Virus record (IMG/VR): IMGVR_UViG_3300031801_001120
Location: 1-30,441 of that record
Strand: one strand, 5' to 3'
DNA from: a virus
DNA: 30,441 bases
The notes under the pieces were generated by a model. The model made no database searches. It had not been told where the DNA came from and worked only from the letters and a program-made list of their open reading frames with translations. Both the position numbers and the translations under genes were made by a program. Positions 9,316-18,214 of this stretch are shown here, piece after piece (the stretch's first letter is position 1; the number at the start of each line of letters is the position of its first letter).

Positions 9316-10041
9316 ATGGCATATCAATCAATCGGAATTGGATCCACCGCTGATGACGGTACAGGGGATACTCTTAGAGCCGGTGCTGACAAGGTTAATG
9401 ATAACTTTGTTGAGCTATACACATTATTAGGCGATGCAAGTTCTCTTTCCAGTGGTTTAAGTTCTACTGGTACAGTTGTGACTCTTACTGCCCCTACAAT
9501 CTCAGGAATAGTAGGAGGTACACAAAATTCTGCGACAATAACAACTCTTGCAACAACTACAATAAATGCAACAACTGTTAATGCTGGTACTGCGGTATTG
9601 GCTGCTGGATCACTTACGGATAGTTCTGGAGCAATAGATTTTGGTAATGAAAATCTTGCTACTACAGGAACACTAAACACTGGTGCTATAACATGCGGTG
9701 CTATTACTGCGAGTGGTGCTATTTCTATGACGGGCGCTACATTTTCTGTAGGAACAAGTGTTATTTTTGAAGGTGCCACGGCTGATGAATATGAGACAAC
9801 TCTTACATTAACAGATCCTACAGCGGATCGTACTCTCACGTTGCCTAACGTAACAGGCAGCATTGTAACAACGGGCGATAGTAACACAGTAACAGGGACT
9901 ATGATTACAACTGATACGGTAGCTGAGGCTAATATGGCTGATGACGCAATTGGTGCCGCTCAACTAAAAACACTTTCTACTTTATTGATTAAAAACTCTA
10001 GTGGAACAACACTTAAAACAGTTTATGGTGCTGGTGCATAA
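9316..10041 (+). CDS. Fibre-like virion protein, 241 residues
   Basis: The N-terminus (IGIGSTADDGTGDTLRAG, then KVNDNFVELYTLLG) is the small helical motif that starts many marine phage fibre and baseplate appendage proteins. The middle is a low-complexity Thr/Ala/Gly beta-rich stretch (about 55-145), then the module IFEGATADEYETTLTLTDPT followed by DRTLTLPNVTGSIVTTG (about 149-187), then a short helical end (ANMADDAIGAAQLKTL). The FEGATAD module also occurs twice in the 764-residue fibre gene at 18214. The role is inferred as a baseplate appendage or fibre connector, perhaps at the T4 gp9/gp10 position. It has its own tandem late boxes and a GGAAGGG ribosome binding site. Confidence 0.65.
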   Translation: MAYQSIGIGSTADDGTGDTLRAGADKVNDNFVELYTLLGDASSLSSGLSSTGTVVTLTAPTISGIVGGTQNSATITTLATTTINATTVNAGTAVLAAGSLTDSSGAIDFGNENLATTGTLNTGAITCGAITASGAISMTGATFSVGTSVIFEGATADEYETTLTLTDPTADRTLTLPNVTGSIVTTGDSNTVTGTMITTDTVAEANMADDAIGAAQLKTLSTLLIKNSSGTTLKTVYGAGA

Positions 10042-10044
10042 ATA
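10037..10044 (+). promoter_or_regulatory. Probable late promoter box CATAAATA
   Basis: CATAAATA overlaps the TAA stop (10039-10041) of the fibre-like gene, 16 bases before the gp8 ATG. It matches the relaxed NATAAATA form used by marine T4-like phages but not the strict T4 consensus. The site is close to the start, and the ribosome binding sequence GAGGG lies just downstream. Confidence 0.5.
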
Positions 10045-10060
10045 AACGAGGGAAACGAAA

Positions 10061-11557
10061 ATGACAGCAATTATTACAGAAAAATTTAGACAACATAATG
10101 CAGGCCAGTTTTTTGAATCTTTTAGTGAAGCTTCTGCAAATGCATATTACCTTTTTATAGGTAAGGCAACCTCTTTTACTAGTGGTACTACTGGAGGTTC
10201 GGATACTGCTCCACCAACACCAACAGACGGGCCAGCTCAAGAGTTTTATGTTTGGGACGATATGCTCGCTGCAAAACAAATTAGTTCTTCTTACATCAGT
10301 TATGCTATCCCTCGCAGAAATTGGACTAACGGAACGATTTATGACCAGTATCATCATAATATTAATTCTTCTAATACTGCGACTTCTGGAGCAACGAACA
10401 TTTATGATTCTACGTTCTTTTTTATGACTTCAGATTATAGAGTGTATAAAGTTCTTGACAATAATAGTGGAGTAGCATATAGTGGTGCAGCACCAACAAC
10501 TGAATCTACTGCCCCTTTTGAATTAGGTGGATATGTTTTACAGTACGTTTATTCTCTTACAAGCTCTGAGATTGAAAGATATCTTACTACAGATTTTATG
10601 CCTGTATCAACGGATAGTGTTGTAAGTGCAGCTGCTACGGATGGTACAATTTCCTCTCTTAAAATAACTGCTGGGTCAGGGTATACTAATGGAACTTATT
10701 ATTCTGCTGTATATGGAGATGGTACAAGTCAAGGGACATCTTCTGGTGCAATTATAAGAATTACTGTTTCTAGTAATGCTATTGTTGGTTTTGGTTTAAC
10801 TGCTGGAACAGATACTACAATTCATGCCGCTGGAGCAGGATATACCTTTGGTACGGTTAATCTCGCTTCGGGTTATACCTTTTCTAATGCTACATTAACA
10901 ACGGCCTCTGCAATGGGAGGTTCTGGCGGTTCTGTAGAGGTTCTTATTGGCCCTAAAGGTGGTCATGGTTATAATGCTGTAGAGGAATTTGGTGGACATT
11001 ATGTTATGATGAATACTACTTTGACACAGGCCGAAGGGGATGATATAACGACAGCAAACGATTTTCGTAGAGTAGGAATTTTAGTTGACCCTTACAATTA
11101 TGGAACATCAACTGTTTCCTCTTCTGCTACTATAAGACAGACATATGCATTAAAATTAACTTCTGTTAGTGGTACTTTTGATGTTGATGAAAAAATTTCA
11201 CAGGCAACTACGGCTGCGATAGGAAAGGTAGTTGAATGGGATTCAAGTAATAATATTTTGTATTATCAACAAGAGAGATTTGGAGATTTTGGTACGAGTG
11301 GAACAACTGGAGCATATGTTGCTTTTAGTGGAGCATATGTTGTAACAGGTTCAACTTCTAATGCATATGGCACCCCAGATGCTGCTGCTGATTCTGCTGT
11401 AACTCTTACTGGAGGAAATACTGTAACATTTACTGATGGTTATGCAAATCCAGAATTGCAACCCGATACTGGTCAAATTATCTATATTGAAAATCGGAAA
11501 CCTATTAGTAGAGCTTCTGATCAAACGGAAGATATTAAATTAATTGTGGAGTTCTAA
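10061..11557 (+). CDS. 8: Baseplate wedge protein gp8
   Basis: This is a 498-residue protein, larger than T4 gp8 (334). The N-terminal region has the gp8 signature of marine T4-like phages: ITEKFRQHNAGQFFESFSE, ANAYYLFIGKATSF, AIPRRNWTNGTIYDQYHHN, then FFFMTSDYRVYKVLDNNSG and the segment PFELGGYVLQYVYSLTSSEI. The middle (about 200-300) is Gly/Ser/Thr-rich. The C-terminus carries one GTFDVDEKISQATTAAIGKV unit related to those in the giant neighbours, and ends with IIYIENRKPISRASDQTEDI, typical of the family. In T4, gp8 binds gp7 and gp10 in the wedge. The ATG follows a GAGGGAAAC stretch. The next gene begins two bases after its stop. Confidence 0.9.
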   Translation: MTAIITEKFRQHNAGQFFESFSEASANAYYLFIGKATSFTSGTTGGSDTAPPTPTDGPAQEFYVWDDMLAAKQISSSYISYAIPRRNWTNGTIYDQYHHNINSSNTATSGATNIYDSTFFFMTSDYRVYKVLDNNSGVAYSGAAPTTESTAPFELGGYVLQYVYSLTSSEIERYLTTDFMPVSTDSVVSAAATDGTISSLKITAGSGYTNGTYYSAVYGDGTSQGTSSGAIIRITVSSNAIVGFGLTAGTDTTIHAAGAGYTFGTVNLASGYTFSNATLTTASAMGGSGGSVEVLIGPKGGHGYNAVEEFGGHYVMMNTTLTQAEGDDITTANDFRRVGILVDPYNYGTSTVSSSATIRQTYALKLTSVSGTFDVDEKISQATTAAIGKVVEWDSSNNILYYQQERFGDFGTSGTTGAYVAFSGAYVVTGSTSNAYGTPDAAADSAVTLTGGNTVTFTDGYANPELQPDTGQIIYIENRKPISRASDQTEDIKLIVEF

Positions 11558-11559
11558 GT

Positions 11560-14500
11560 ATGCCTCTCAAAACAGACTTAAACGTAACGCCTTATTTTGA
11601 TGATTATAGTGCGTCGAATAATTTTCAACAAATTTTAGCTAGACCTGGCCAAGCAATTCAGGCTCGAGAATTAACTCAATTACAGAGTATTCTTAGGAAT
11701 CAAAGTGAAAAACTTGGTGACTTTCTTTTACAAGAAGGTACGGTTGTCATACCTGGCAATCTTAAACTAAGTCAAAATATTGATACAATAAAACTTGCAC
11801 CTACTTACGGTGGAGAAACTACAGATGTAACTCAATATCAGGATGCTATATTAACTGGAACAACTACTGGAGTTCAATCAGCAGTAGTACATGTTGAAGC
11901 TGCTACCTCAGATGATCCCCCGACTCTTTTTCTCCGAAATGTTGCTGTTGGTACTGATAATGAAACAAAAGTATTTGCAGCTTCAGAAACTCTTTCTGCT
12001 AATAAAGGAATTACTAATGGATCTACTTCTTATTCTATTGGCGATGTTTCTGCTCAAGTAGCTGAAACACTTCCCAACTTTTCTGGTATTTTAGCAACTA
12101 TGAGTCCAGGCGTTTATTATCTTAGAGGAGGATTTGTTGAAGTAGAAGAAGAGACTTTAACCCTTTCAAAATATTCAAATGGTAATGTTAATGCTAGAGT
12201 TGGGTTCACTATAACTGAGGAAATTATTACACCAGAAGAAGATTCATCTCTTTTGGATAATGCAACTGGTACATCAAACTATGCTGCAAAGGGAGCTCAT
12301 AGAGTAAAAATATCAGTAGCTCTAGCCAAACTCGACGCCGACTCTGATGCTGACAGCAATTTTATACAATTAATGGAACTTAAAGGTGGACGGTCAACAG
12401 CTGAACCCAATAGAGCTCAGTTAGGAACCATACAAGAGACTTTGGCAAGAAGGACTTTTGATGAGTCGGGTGATTATACTGTTCGTCCTTTTATGTATGA
12501 AGCAAAAGAAGCTGTAACTCTGAATGAGAATATAGGAGTGTATGACAAAGGAGATACTACAGAACAAGGAAATACTGCTTCTACTTCTCTCTTATCTATA
12601 AAGGTATCGCCAGGCAAAGCTTATATAAGAGGTAATGAAGTTGAAAAAATGACTAATACCTTTATTGATGTGGATAAAGCAAGAACTTTTGCAAGTGTAA
12701 ATACAGCTTCAACAGCATTTGATATCGGAAATTATCTTAATGTAACAAATGTATATGGAACCCCAGATGTCACTTTTATAACTGGTGAAACAACTCCATT
12801 TAAACAAATCAGTTTGTTTGATACTCCAACTGCTACCAGAGGTAGTTCTTCTGGTACAAGAATTGGAGTTGGTAGAACAAGGACAATGGAATATTCTTCT
12901 GGTACAGTCGGCCCAGAGGCTAATTATAAACTTTATATATTTGATTTCCGTCCCTTTACAATTGTAACTCTCGATGGAACACCAAGTCCTACCCTTGAAG
13001 CAAATCATTCTAATGGAGGCGTACAGATTAAAGGAGATAGTTCTGGTGCTACAGGTTGGGTCTTTGCTGATGGGACATCCGGCACTACTCTTATTTTAAC
13101 AAATGTTTCTGGAACTTTTCAGGCTGATGAAAAAATAACTGCATCAGACTCAGAAGAAACCGATAAAATTGTAGAAACATCAGGCAATACAGATATTACT
13201 ATATCTAGAGCAGTAACTAAAACTGTATCTGAAGCTAGACAAGTACATATGGCTGATGATGATGGTGGACAAAACTTCACTGCTGATATTGTATTAAGTC
13301 CTACTACTACGACAGAATCTTTTCTTTTGTTGAATGGAACAGATTCAGCCGGAGCAGATGTGGATGATCATATTGTTGCAGAGTTAGATACGATTCCTAT
13401 TGGATTAAACCGTGCAACTACCGGCGGTACTGGATCAACTTTAAATCTTGCTAAATTACAATTTGCTGAAAAAAATGCAAGTTTATTTAAACTTAATAAG
13501 AACACTGTTAAAACTCATTTAACCACCAAGAATTCTGGAGCAAGTGATACTTCATATTATCTACGTAGACAATTTATTACAACTTCAAGTGCTTCTGGAG
13601 TTATAACTCTTAGTGCTGGAACTAATGAAGTTTTTAATGCTCATGCTGAAGTGGACTACACATTATCCATACTTTCTGCTGGTGGTGGAGGAACAGGACA
13701 ACAGGGTGATATTATAAGCGCTTCTACTGGATTTTCTGGTGGAGGAACGGCAACTGTTACAGTAACAAATAATGCCGTGTTTGGGAACGGTGCGAAAGTA
13801 AAAATTATTGCAACGCTATTAAAATCTTCTGCAATTGCAAAAACTAAAACGACAAAGTTGATGAAACAAGTAAAGGTTGTGGCTGGTGCAACTGATGCTT
13901 ATGGTACGAGGCCATCAGATAAAACCATTTCTTTAGGAAGGGGAGATGTATTTAAACTTGTAGCAGTACTTGATTCAGAAGATACTGCAGCTGATGCTAC
14001 TGCACCAATTTTAACCATAGGAAGCATCTCTGGAAATTTTGTTAAAGGAGAAGAAATTACTGGTTCATCTTCAGGCGCCGCTGGTAGAATTGTTGATACT
14101 TCAAGTCCAATGTCTTATGTTCTTAAAAGAGGAACGACAGCACAATTTACTACTGCTGATACGATTACAGGATTTTCCAGTGAAGCAACTGCTCCAGTTA
14201 CAGCGGTTACAACTGGTAGTACTAATATTACTGCAAGATATGAGTTAGATACAGGTCAACGAGATAATTATTATGACATTGCTAGAATAGTAAGAAAGCC
14301 CGGAGTTTCTTCTCCATTAGGAAGATTATTAATTATACATGACTATTTGGAACATGGTACTGGAGATTTCTTTACGGTTGACTCGTATATAGATGTTGCT
14401 GATCAAATGACATATGAAGATATTCCCATATACACTGCTACTAAAGTTGACCCAGATGATCCTGCTCCTTCTGGATCATTCCCTCTACAGGATTGTTTCG

Positions 14501-17500
14501 ATATTCGTCCTCGAGCAGAAAATATAGCAGGAACAGCTGTTAGTATTGAAACAGTTGATGAGATAACAGGCAATTCATTCGATTTCTTTAATAGACAATT
14601 TGACGGAACCGGAGCTTCTTTAGTAGATTTTTTAAAACCTAGTTCTTTGATAACAAGTGATTTTGAATATTATCTTCCATATCGAGCATTACTTATAATG
14701 GAACGTAGTGGTAAGATTAACTTCATTAAAGGGGTTTCAACTGAAAGTCCAAGATTGCCGGAGATGGTTGACGGTGCTATGAAATTAGCAGAAGTAACAA
14801 TTCCAGCTTATACATTCAGACCTCAAGATGTAATAATGAAGAGAGAAAAAAATAGACGTTATACCATGAGAGATATTGGTAAGTTAGATGAACGGATGCA
14901 ACATGTGGAATATTATACAGCTCTGAGTTTATTGGAAAGAGATGCTGAAGGCTTTGAGATACAGGATGCTAACGGACTGAATCGTTTTAAATCTGGTTTT
15001 GTTGTTGATGATTTCTCAGGTCATAGAGTGGGCGATGCAAAACATAAAGATTACAAAAACAGTATCGATATGCAGAATAATGAACTTAGACCAACTGCTG
15101 TACCTAAAGGAATTGGTCTGATAGAGGCTGCAACTACGGATGCTGAGAGAGCTAATGTTGGATATCAAAAAACAGGTGATCTTTTAACTCTTCCTTATAC
15201 GGAGGTTGTCTTTACAGAACAGCCTTATGCAACAAGAGTGGAGAGGGTTACTCCTGTTTTAGTTTCTAATTGGGTAGGTACAATTGAACTTGATCCTGCT
15301 GGTGATGAATGGTTTGAAACTGAAGTAGCACCTGATCTTATTATTAATGTTGAAGGTAATTATGATACTTTTTTTGAGGCAAATAAGAGTGCAATTGGTA
15401 CTGTATGGAATGCTTGGCAAACTACTTGGAGTGGTACTTCAGTATCTACAAGTGGTTCGACGGCACCCGGCGGTGTCCAAAGAACAATAACGACAACTCG
15501 TTCTAATTTAGCTAGAACTGGAGTCCAGACAGATATAGTTCCACAAATTGATTTGGAATCTCAGGGCTCTAAAGTAATTCAAAGAGCATTTATTCCATTT
15601 TGTAGAGCAAGAAATATTACCTTTACGGGAACACAGTTTTATCCTAATATGAGACTTTACCCATTTTTTGATAAACAAAGTATTGTAAAATATGTAACAC
15701 CGTTGAGTGGGTTTACTACAGATGCAGCAGATGTTAGTGGTGTTCCTGCTGCTGAATCTCCTTTGATTACAACTGCTTCTGGTCAAATTAAGGGCGTTTT
15801 TGCTCTCCCAGATCCAAGGGTTGCTGGTAATCCTAAATTTAAAACAGGTGAAGTTGAATTTAGACTTACCTCTAGTGTCAAAGATGTTCGTACTAAAGAT
15901 CCAGAAACAGAGGGAACTACCACTTATCAGGCTGTAGGTATTTTAGAAACAGAGCAAGAAACGATTATTGCTACAAGAAACGCTAAATTATTTTCTACAC
16001 CAACATCTCAAAGTACTTCTGTATCCTCTTCAAGTGTAAGGGCTGTCCAGACTCGCTTCAACGAACCTGATTCTGTTTCTGATCCTCTTGCTCAAACATT
16101 CATTGTTGAACAGGATGTTGATAATGAGGTAGATTCTGCTGGAACTAATCGTGCTGAATTTGGTGCCAAATCATCAGGCAGATTTGTAACATCTATTGAA
16201 CTTTACTTTTCTGCGAAAGCTGAGACTTTACCTGTTACAGTAGAAATTAGAACAGTTCAGAACGGATTTCCAGCTTCTAAAATTATGCCTTTTGGTAGAA
16301 CTGTTAAAGAACCAGCTGACGTTACTTTAACTTCAGATGCATCAACTCCCACTAAATTTACTTTCGATTCTCCTGTTTTTCTTCAACATGAAACAGAATA
16401 TTGTTTTGTTGTTATTGCTTCTACACCAGAATATAAAGTCTGGTTATCTAGAATGGGGGAAACTGTTATTGGAGCAGGAGCTGGAAGAACTGTATCTAAA
16501 CAACCACATATTGGTGTGTTATTTAAAGGTCATAATAATAGAACGTGGGCTCCTTCGTTAACTGAAGATTTGAAATTTAAGATGAATGTTGCTAAATTTG
16601 ATACTACAGCAGCAGGAAAAGTAACTTTAAATAATGATGCTGTTGATTCTAGACGATTGGACGAACATCCCCTTATATTTACTAATGGTAGTACAACTTT
16701 GTTGGTCAACCACTCAAACCATCAAATGTATTCTACTTCAAATAATGTTACTATATCTGGAGTTGTATCTGAGGCAGAAACTACTCTTGCTGCAGCGTTG
16801 GATGCAACTGCAACCACATTAACATTAACCTCTGGAACAGATTTTGACGATACTTCTGGAAAGTACGCCTATGATAGTAGCAGTTTGTGGTGGATAAAAA
16901 TTGATGATGAAATTATGAAGTATACTACTATTAGTGGTACAGCTGTCTCCAGTATAACTAGAGGAGAAGATAGTACTTCTGCGACTACACATGCAGATGG
17001 AGCTACAGTAAAATTGTATATGTTACATAAGGTTCCTTTCACAGAAATCAATAAAACACACACTTCTCTTTCAAATATTAATATTGATTCATATACTGTT
17101 GCTTTAACAAGTTCACCCACAATAACTGGAGGTTCGACTGATGCTTCAAATGGTGGTTCTGAGGTTTATGCATCTGAAAATGCTAGTTTTGATGTTGGCC
17201 TACCAGCAGTGTCAGTAATGGAACTTCCAGCAACAAGTGTAACTGCAAAAATTAGGCCTATGACAAGTACAAGTCCTTCTGGTTCACAAACTTCATTTTT
17301 GACTACAGCTGAAGTAGACGCAATCGAAATAAACTTGAATGATAATGAGGAATATGATACTCCTTATATGATTGCCTCACCAATTAATGAAACAAATGAA
17401 AATGGTGGAGTCAAATCTTTGATAATAGATAATGTTCTTGTTTCCTCAAATTCTGATGTAACACCCATTATTGATCTGGGCAGAATGTCATTTATTGCAG

Positions 17501-17970
17501 TAGGTAATAAATTGAATAAAATAGATTCTTCTTCCGATGTATATCCCACCACAGATTTTATAGCATCAACGGAACCTGATGGAGATAATAATGCTAACAT
17601 TTATTTGACTAAGAAAGTGACTCTTGAAAATGCAGCAACTGCTCTTAAAGTATTTTTTGCTGGGCACAGACATTCTACTGCGACTATCAAAGCTTACTAT
17701 AAGATTTTAAGAACTGATGATGCATCAGAGTTTGATGATTTAGGATATGTTGCTTTTAATAGTGATGGGTCGCCGGATTCGGCAACACAAAATGCTACGA
17801 CTAAAGAGACTTTTGCTCAATTTGTGTATACGGCTGGAGTAACGGATGATGGTGTAGGTACACCTTTGGATGAGTTTATTTCTTTTCAAATTAAAATTGT
17901 ATTACAAGGAACAAATACAGCAGAACCACCTCGTATTAAAGAATTGAGGTGCTTAGCATTGGCAATGTAA
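11560..17970 (+). CDS. Giant DUF4815-like virion/baseplate protein
   Basis: This is one frame of 2136 residues. The N-terminus (LNVTPYFDDYSASNNFQQIL, then RPGQAIQARELTQLQSILRN and GTVVIPGN) is the DUF4815 signature seen in marine T4-like and other phages. Later conserved blocks are RPFMYEAKEAVTL (about 307), LSIKVSPGKAYIRGNEVEK (about 346-364), VSNWVGTIELDPAGDEWFET with GTVWNAWQTTWSG (about 1235-1295), and a C-terminal domain with LPVTVEIRTVQNGFPASK and EYKVWLSRMGET (about 1560-1635). A segment near 1785-1815 reads IKIDDEIMKYTTISG...SITRGED, a module common in tail proteins. Inserted stretches carry an NGTD unit near 13330 and two GExITGSSSGAA-type units. Its position after gp8 suggests the T4 gp10-type part of the wedge or fibre network; this is inferred. 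Its length is well above that of typical relatives. Confidence 0.75.
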   Translation: MPLKTDLNVTPYFDDYSASNNFQQILARPGQAIQARELTQLQSILRNQSEKLGDFLLQEGTVVIPGNLKLSQNIDTIKLAPTYGGETTDVTQYQDAILTGTTTGVQSAVVHVEAATSDDPPTLFLRNVAVGTDNETKVFAASETLSANKGITNGSTSYSIGDVSAQVAETLPNFSGILATMSPGVYYLRGGFVEVEEETLTLSKYSNGNVNARVGFTITEEIITPEEDSSLLDNATGTSNYAAKGAHRVKISVALAKLDADSDADSNFIQLMELKGGRSTAEPNRAQLGTIQETLARRTFDESGDYTVRPFMYEAKEAVTLNENIGVYDKGDTTEQGNTASTSLLSIKVSPGKAYIRGNEVEKMTNTFIDVDKARTFASVNTASTAFDIGNYLNVTNVYGTPDVTFITGETTPFKQISLFDTPTATRGSSSGTRIGVGRTRTMEYSSGTVGPEANYKLYIFDFRPFTIVTLDGTPSPTLEANHSNGGVQIKGDSSGATGWVFADGTSGTTLILTNVSGTFQADEKITASDSEETDKIVETSGNTDITISRAVTKTVSEARQVHMADDDGGQNFTADIVLSPTTTTESFLLLNGTDSAGADVDDHIVAELDTIPIGLNRATTGGTGSTLNLAKLQFAEKNASLFKLNKNTVKTHLTTKNSGASDTSYYLRRQFITTSSASGVITLSAGTNEVFNAHAEVDYTLSILSAGGGGTGQQGDIISASTGFSGGGTATVTVTNNAVFGNGAKVKIIATLLKSSAIAKTKTTKLMKQVKVVAGATDAYGTRPSDKTISLGRGDVFKLVAVLDSEDTAADATAPILTIGSISGNFVKGEEITGSSSGAAGRIVDTSSPMSYVLKRGTTAQFTTADTITGFSSEATAPVTAVTTGSTNITARYELDTGQRDNYYDIARIVRKPGVSSPLGRLLIIHDYLEHGTGDFFTVDSYIDVADQMTYEDIPIYTATKVDPDDPAPSGSFPLQDCFDIRPRAENIAGTAVSIETVDEITGNSFDFFNRQFDGTGASLVDFLKPSSLITSDFEYYLPYRALLIMERSGKINFIKGVSTESPRLPEMVDGAMKLAEVTIPAYTFRPQDVIMKREKNRRYTMRDIGKLDERMQHVEYYTALSLLERDAEGFEIQDANGLNRFKSGFVVDDFSGHRVGDAKHKDYKNSIDMQNNELRPTAVPKGIGLIEAATTDAERANVGYQKTGDLLTLPYTEVVFTEQPYATRVERVTPVLVSNWVGTIELDPAGDEWFETEVAPDLIINVEGNYDTFFEANKSAIGTVWNAWQTTWSGTSVSTSGSTAPGGVQRTITTTRSNLARTGVQTDIVPQIDLESQGSKVIQRAFIPFCRARNITFTGTQFYPNMRLYPFFDKQSIVKYVTPLSGFTTDAADVSGVPAAESPLITTASGQIKGVFALPDPRVAGNPKFKTGEVEFRLTSSVKDVRTKDPETEGTTTYQAVGILETEQETIIATRNAKLFSTPTSQSTSVSSSSVRAVQTRFNEPDSVSDPLAQTFIVEQDVDNEVDSAGTNRAEFGAKSSGRFVTSIELYFSAKAETLPVTVEIRTVQNGFPASKIMPFGRTVKEPADVTLTSDASTPTKFTFDSPVFLQHETEYCFVVIASTPEYKVWLSRMGETVIGAGAGRTVSKQPHIGVLFKGHNNRTWAPSLTEDLKFKMNVAKFDTTAAGKVTLNNDAVDSRRLDEHPLIFTNGSTTLLVNHSNHQMYSTSNNVTISGVVSEAETTLAAALDATATTLTLTSGTDFDDTSGKYAYDSSSLWWIKIDDEIMKYTTISGTAVSSITRGEDSTSATTHADGATVKLYMLHKVPFTEINKTHTSLSNINIDSYTVALTSSPTITGGSTDASNGGSEVYASENASFDVGLPAVSVMELPATSVTAKIRPMTSTSPSGSQTSFLTTAEVDAIEINLNDNEEYDTPYMIASPINETNENGGVKSLIIDNVLVSSNSDVTPIIDLGRMSFIAVGNKLNKIDSSSDVYPTTDFIASTEPDGDNNANIYLTKKVTLENAATALKVFFAGHRHSTATIKAYYKILRTDDASEFDDLGYVAFNSDGSPDSATQNATTKETFAQFVYTAGVTDDGVGTPLDEFISFQIKIVLQGTNTAEPPRIKELRCLALAM
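13321..13383 (+). repeat. NGTD-type repeat unit in the DUF4815-like protein
   Basis: One unit reading FLLLNGTDSAGADVDDHIVA lies within the DUF4815-like protein. It is the same type as the units of the giant protein at 2839, showing that the module has spread between virion genes. Confidence 0.65.
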
Positions 17971-17971
17971 A

Positions 17972-18214
17972 ATGATAGATGGAGAATTACAACATATACC
18001 AGTGGAAGGCCGGGATGATCTGGTTAGAACTACGGATGGCAGCCATGCAATTGTAAACCGTAATCGTAATGCATATGAAATGGCAAAAAAACGTGCGGCT
18101 GATGCTCAAGCACAAAGAGATGAGATAAGAAATACAACAAGAGAGATAAATACTTTGAAATCTGAGATGCATGAAATAAAAAATCTCTTACAAGAACTGG
18201 TAGGTAAACAATAA
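17972..18214 (+). CDS. Small coiled-coil protein, 80 residues
   Basis: The ATG lies one base after the previous stop, and the TAA overlaps the next start (TAATG). The N-terminal half (ELQHIPVEGRDDLVRTTDGS, then AIVNRNRNAYEMAKKRAADA) is polar. The C-terminal half is helical, with heptad-like hydrophobics (INTLKSEMHEIKNLLQELV), suggesting a short coiled coil. There is no signal or membrane segment. Small proteins of this kind occur between structural genes in marine T4-like phages, and coupling to the fibre gene suggests an adaptor or assembly helper. The function is unknown. The GATAAATA at 18145-18152 within it is a weak late-box candidate for the next gene. Confidence 0.75.
   Translation: MIDGELQHIPVEGRDDLVRTTDGSHAIVNRNRNAYEMAKKRAADAQAQRDEIRNTTREINTLKSEMHEIKNLLQELVGKQ

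Noticed and set aside
9324-9887. A 187-residue open frame on the minus strand
   Set aside because: It lies wholly opposite the fibre-like gene, is low-complexity Val/Pro/Ala-rich as expected from the complement of Thr/Gly/Ala codons, and has no ribosome binding site or neighbours.
2839-17970. Near-equal lengths (2142 and 2136 residues) of the two giant proteins as a sign of duplication
   Set aside because: Their N-termini and core blocks are unrelated; only small repeat modules are shared, so the equal length is coincidence.
18145-18152. GATAAATA inside the small coiled-coil gene as a late promoter for the fibre
   Set aside because: The first base differs from the consensus, it sits 61 bases ahead of the ATG inside a coding frame, and the fibre is already coupled to upstream translation; evidence is too weak to list.
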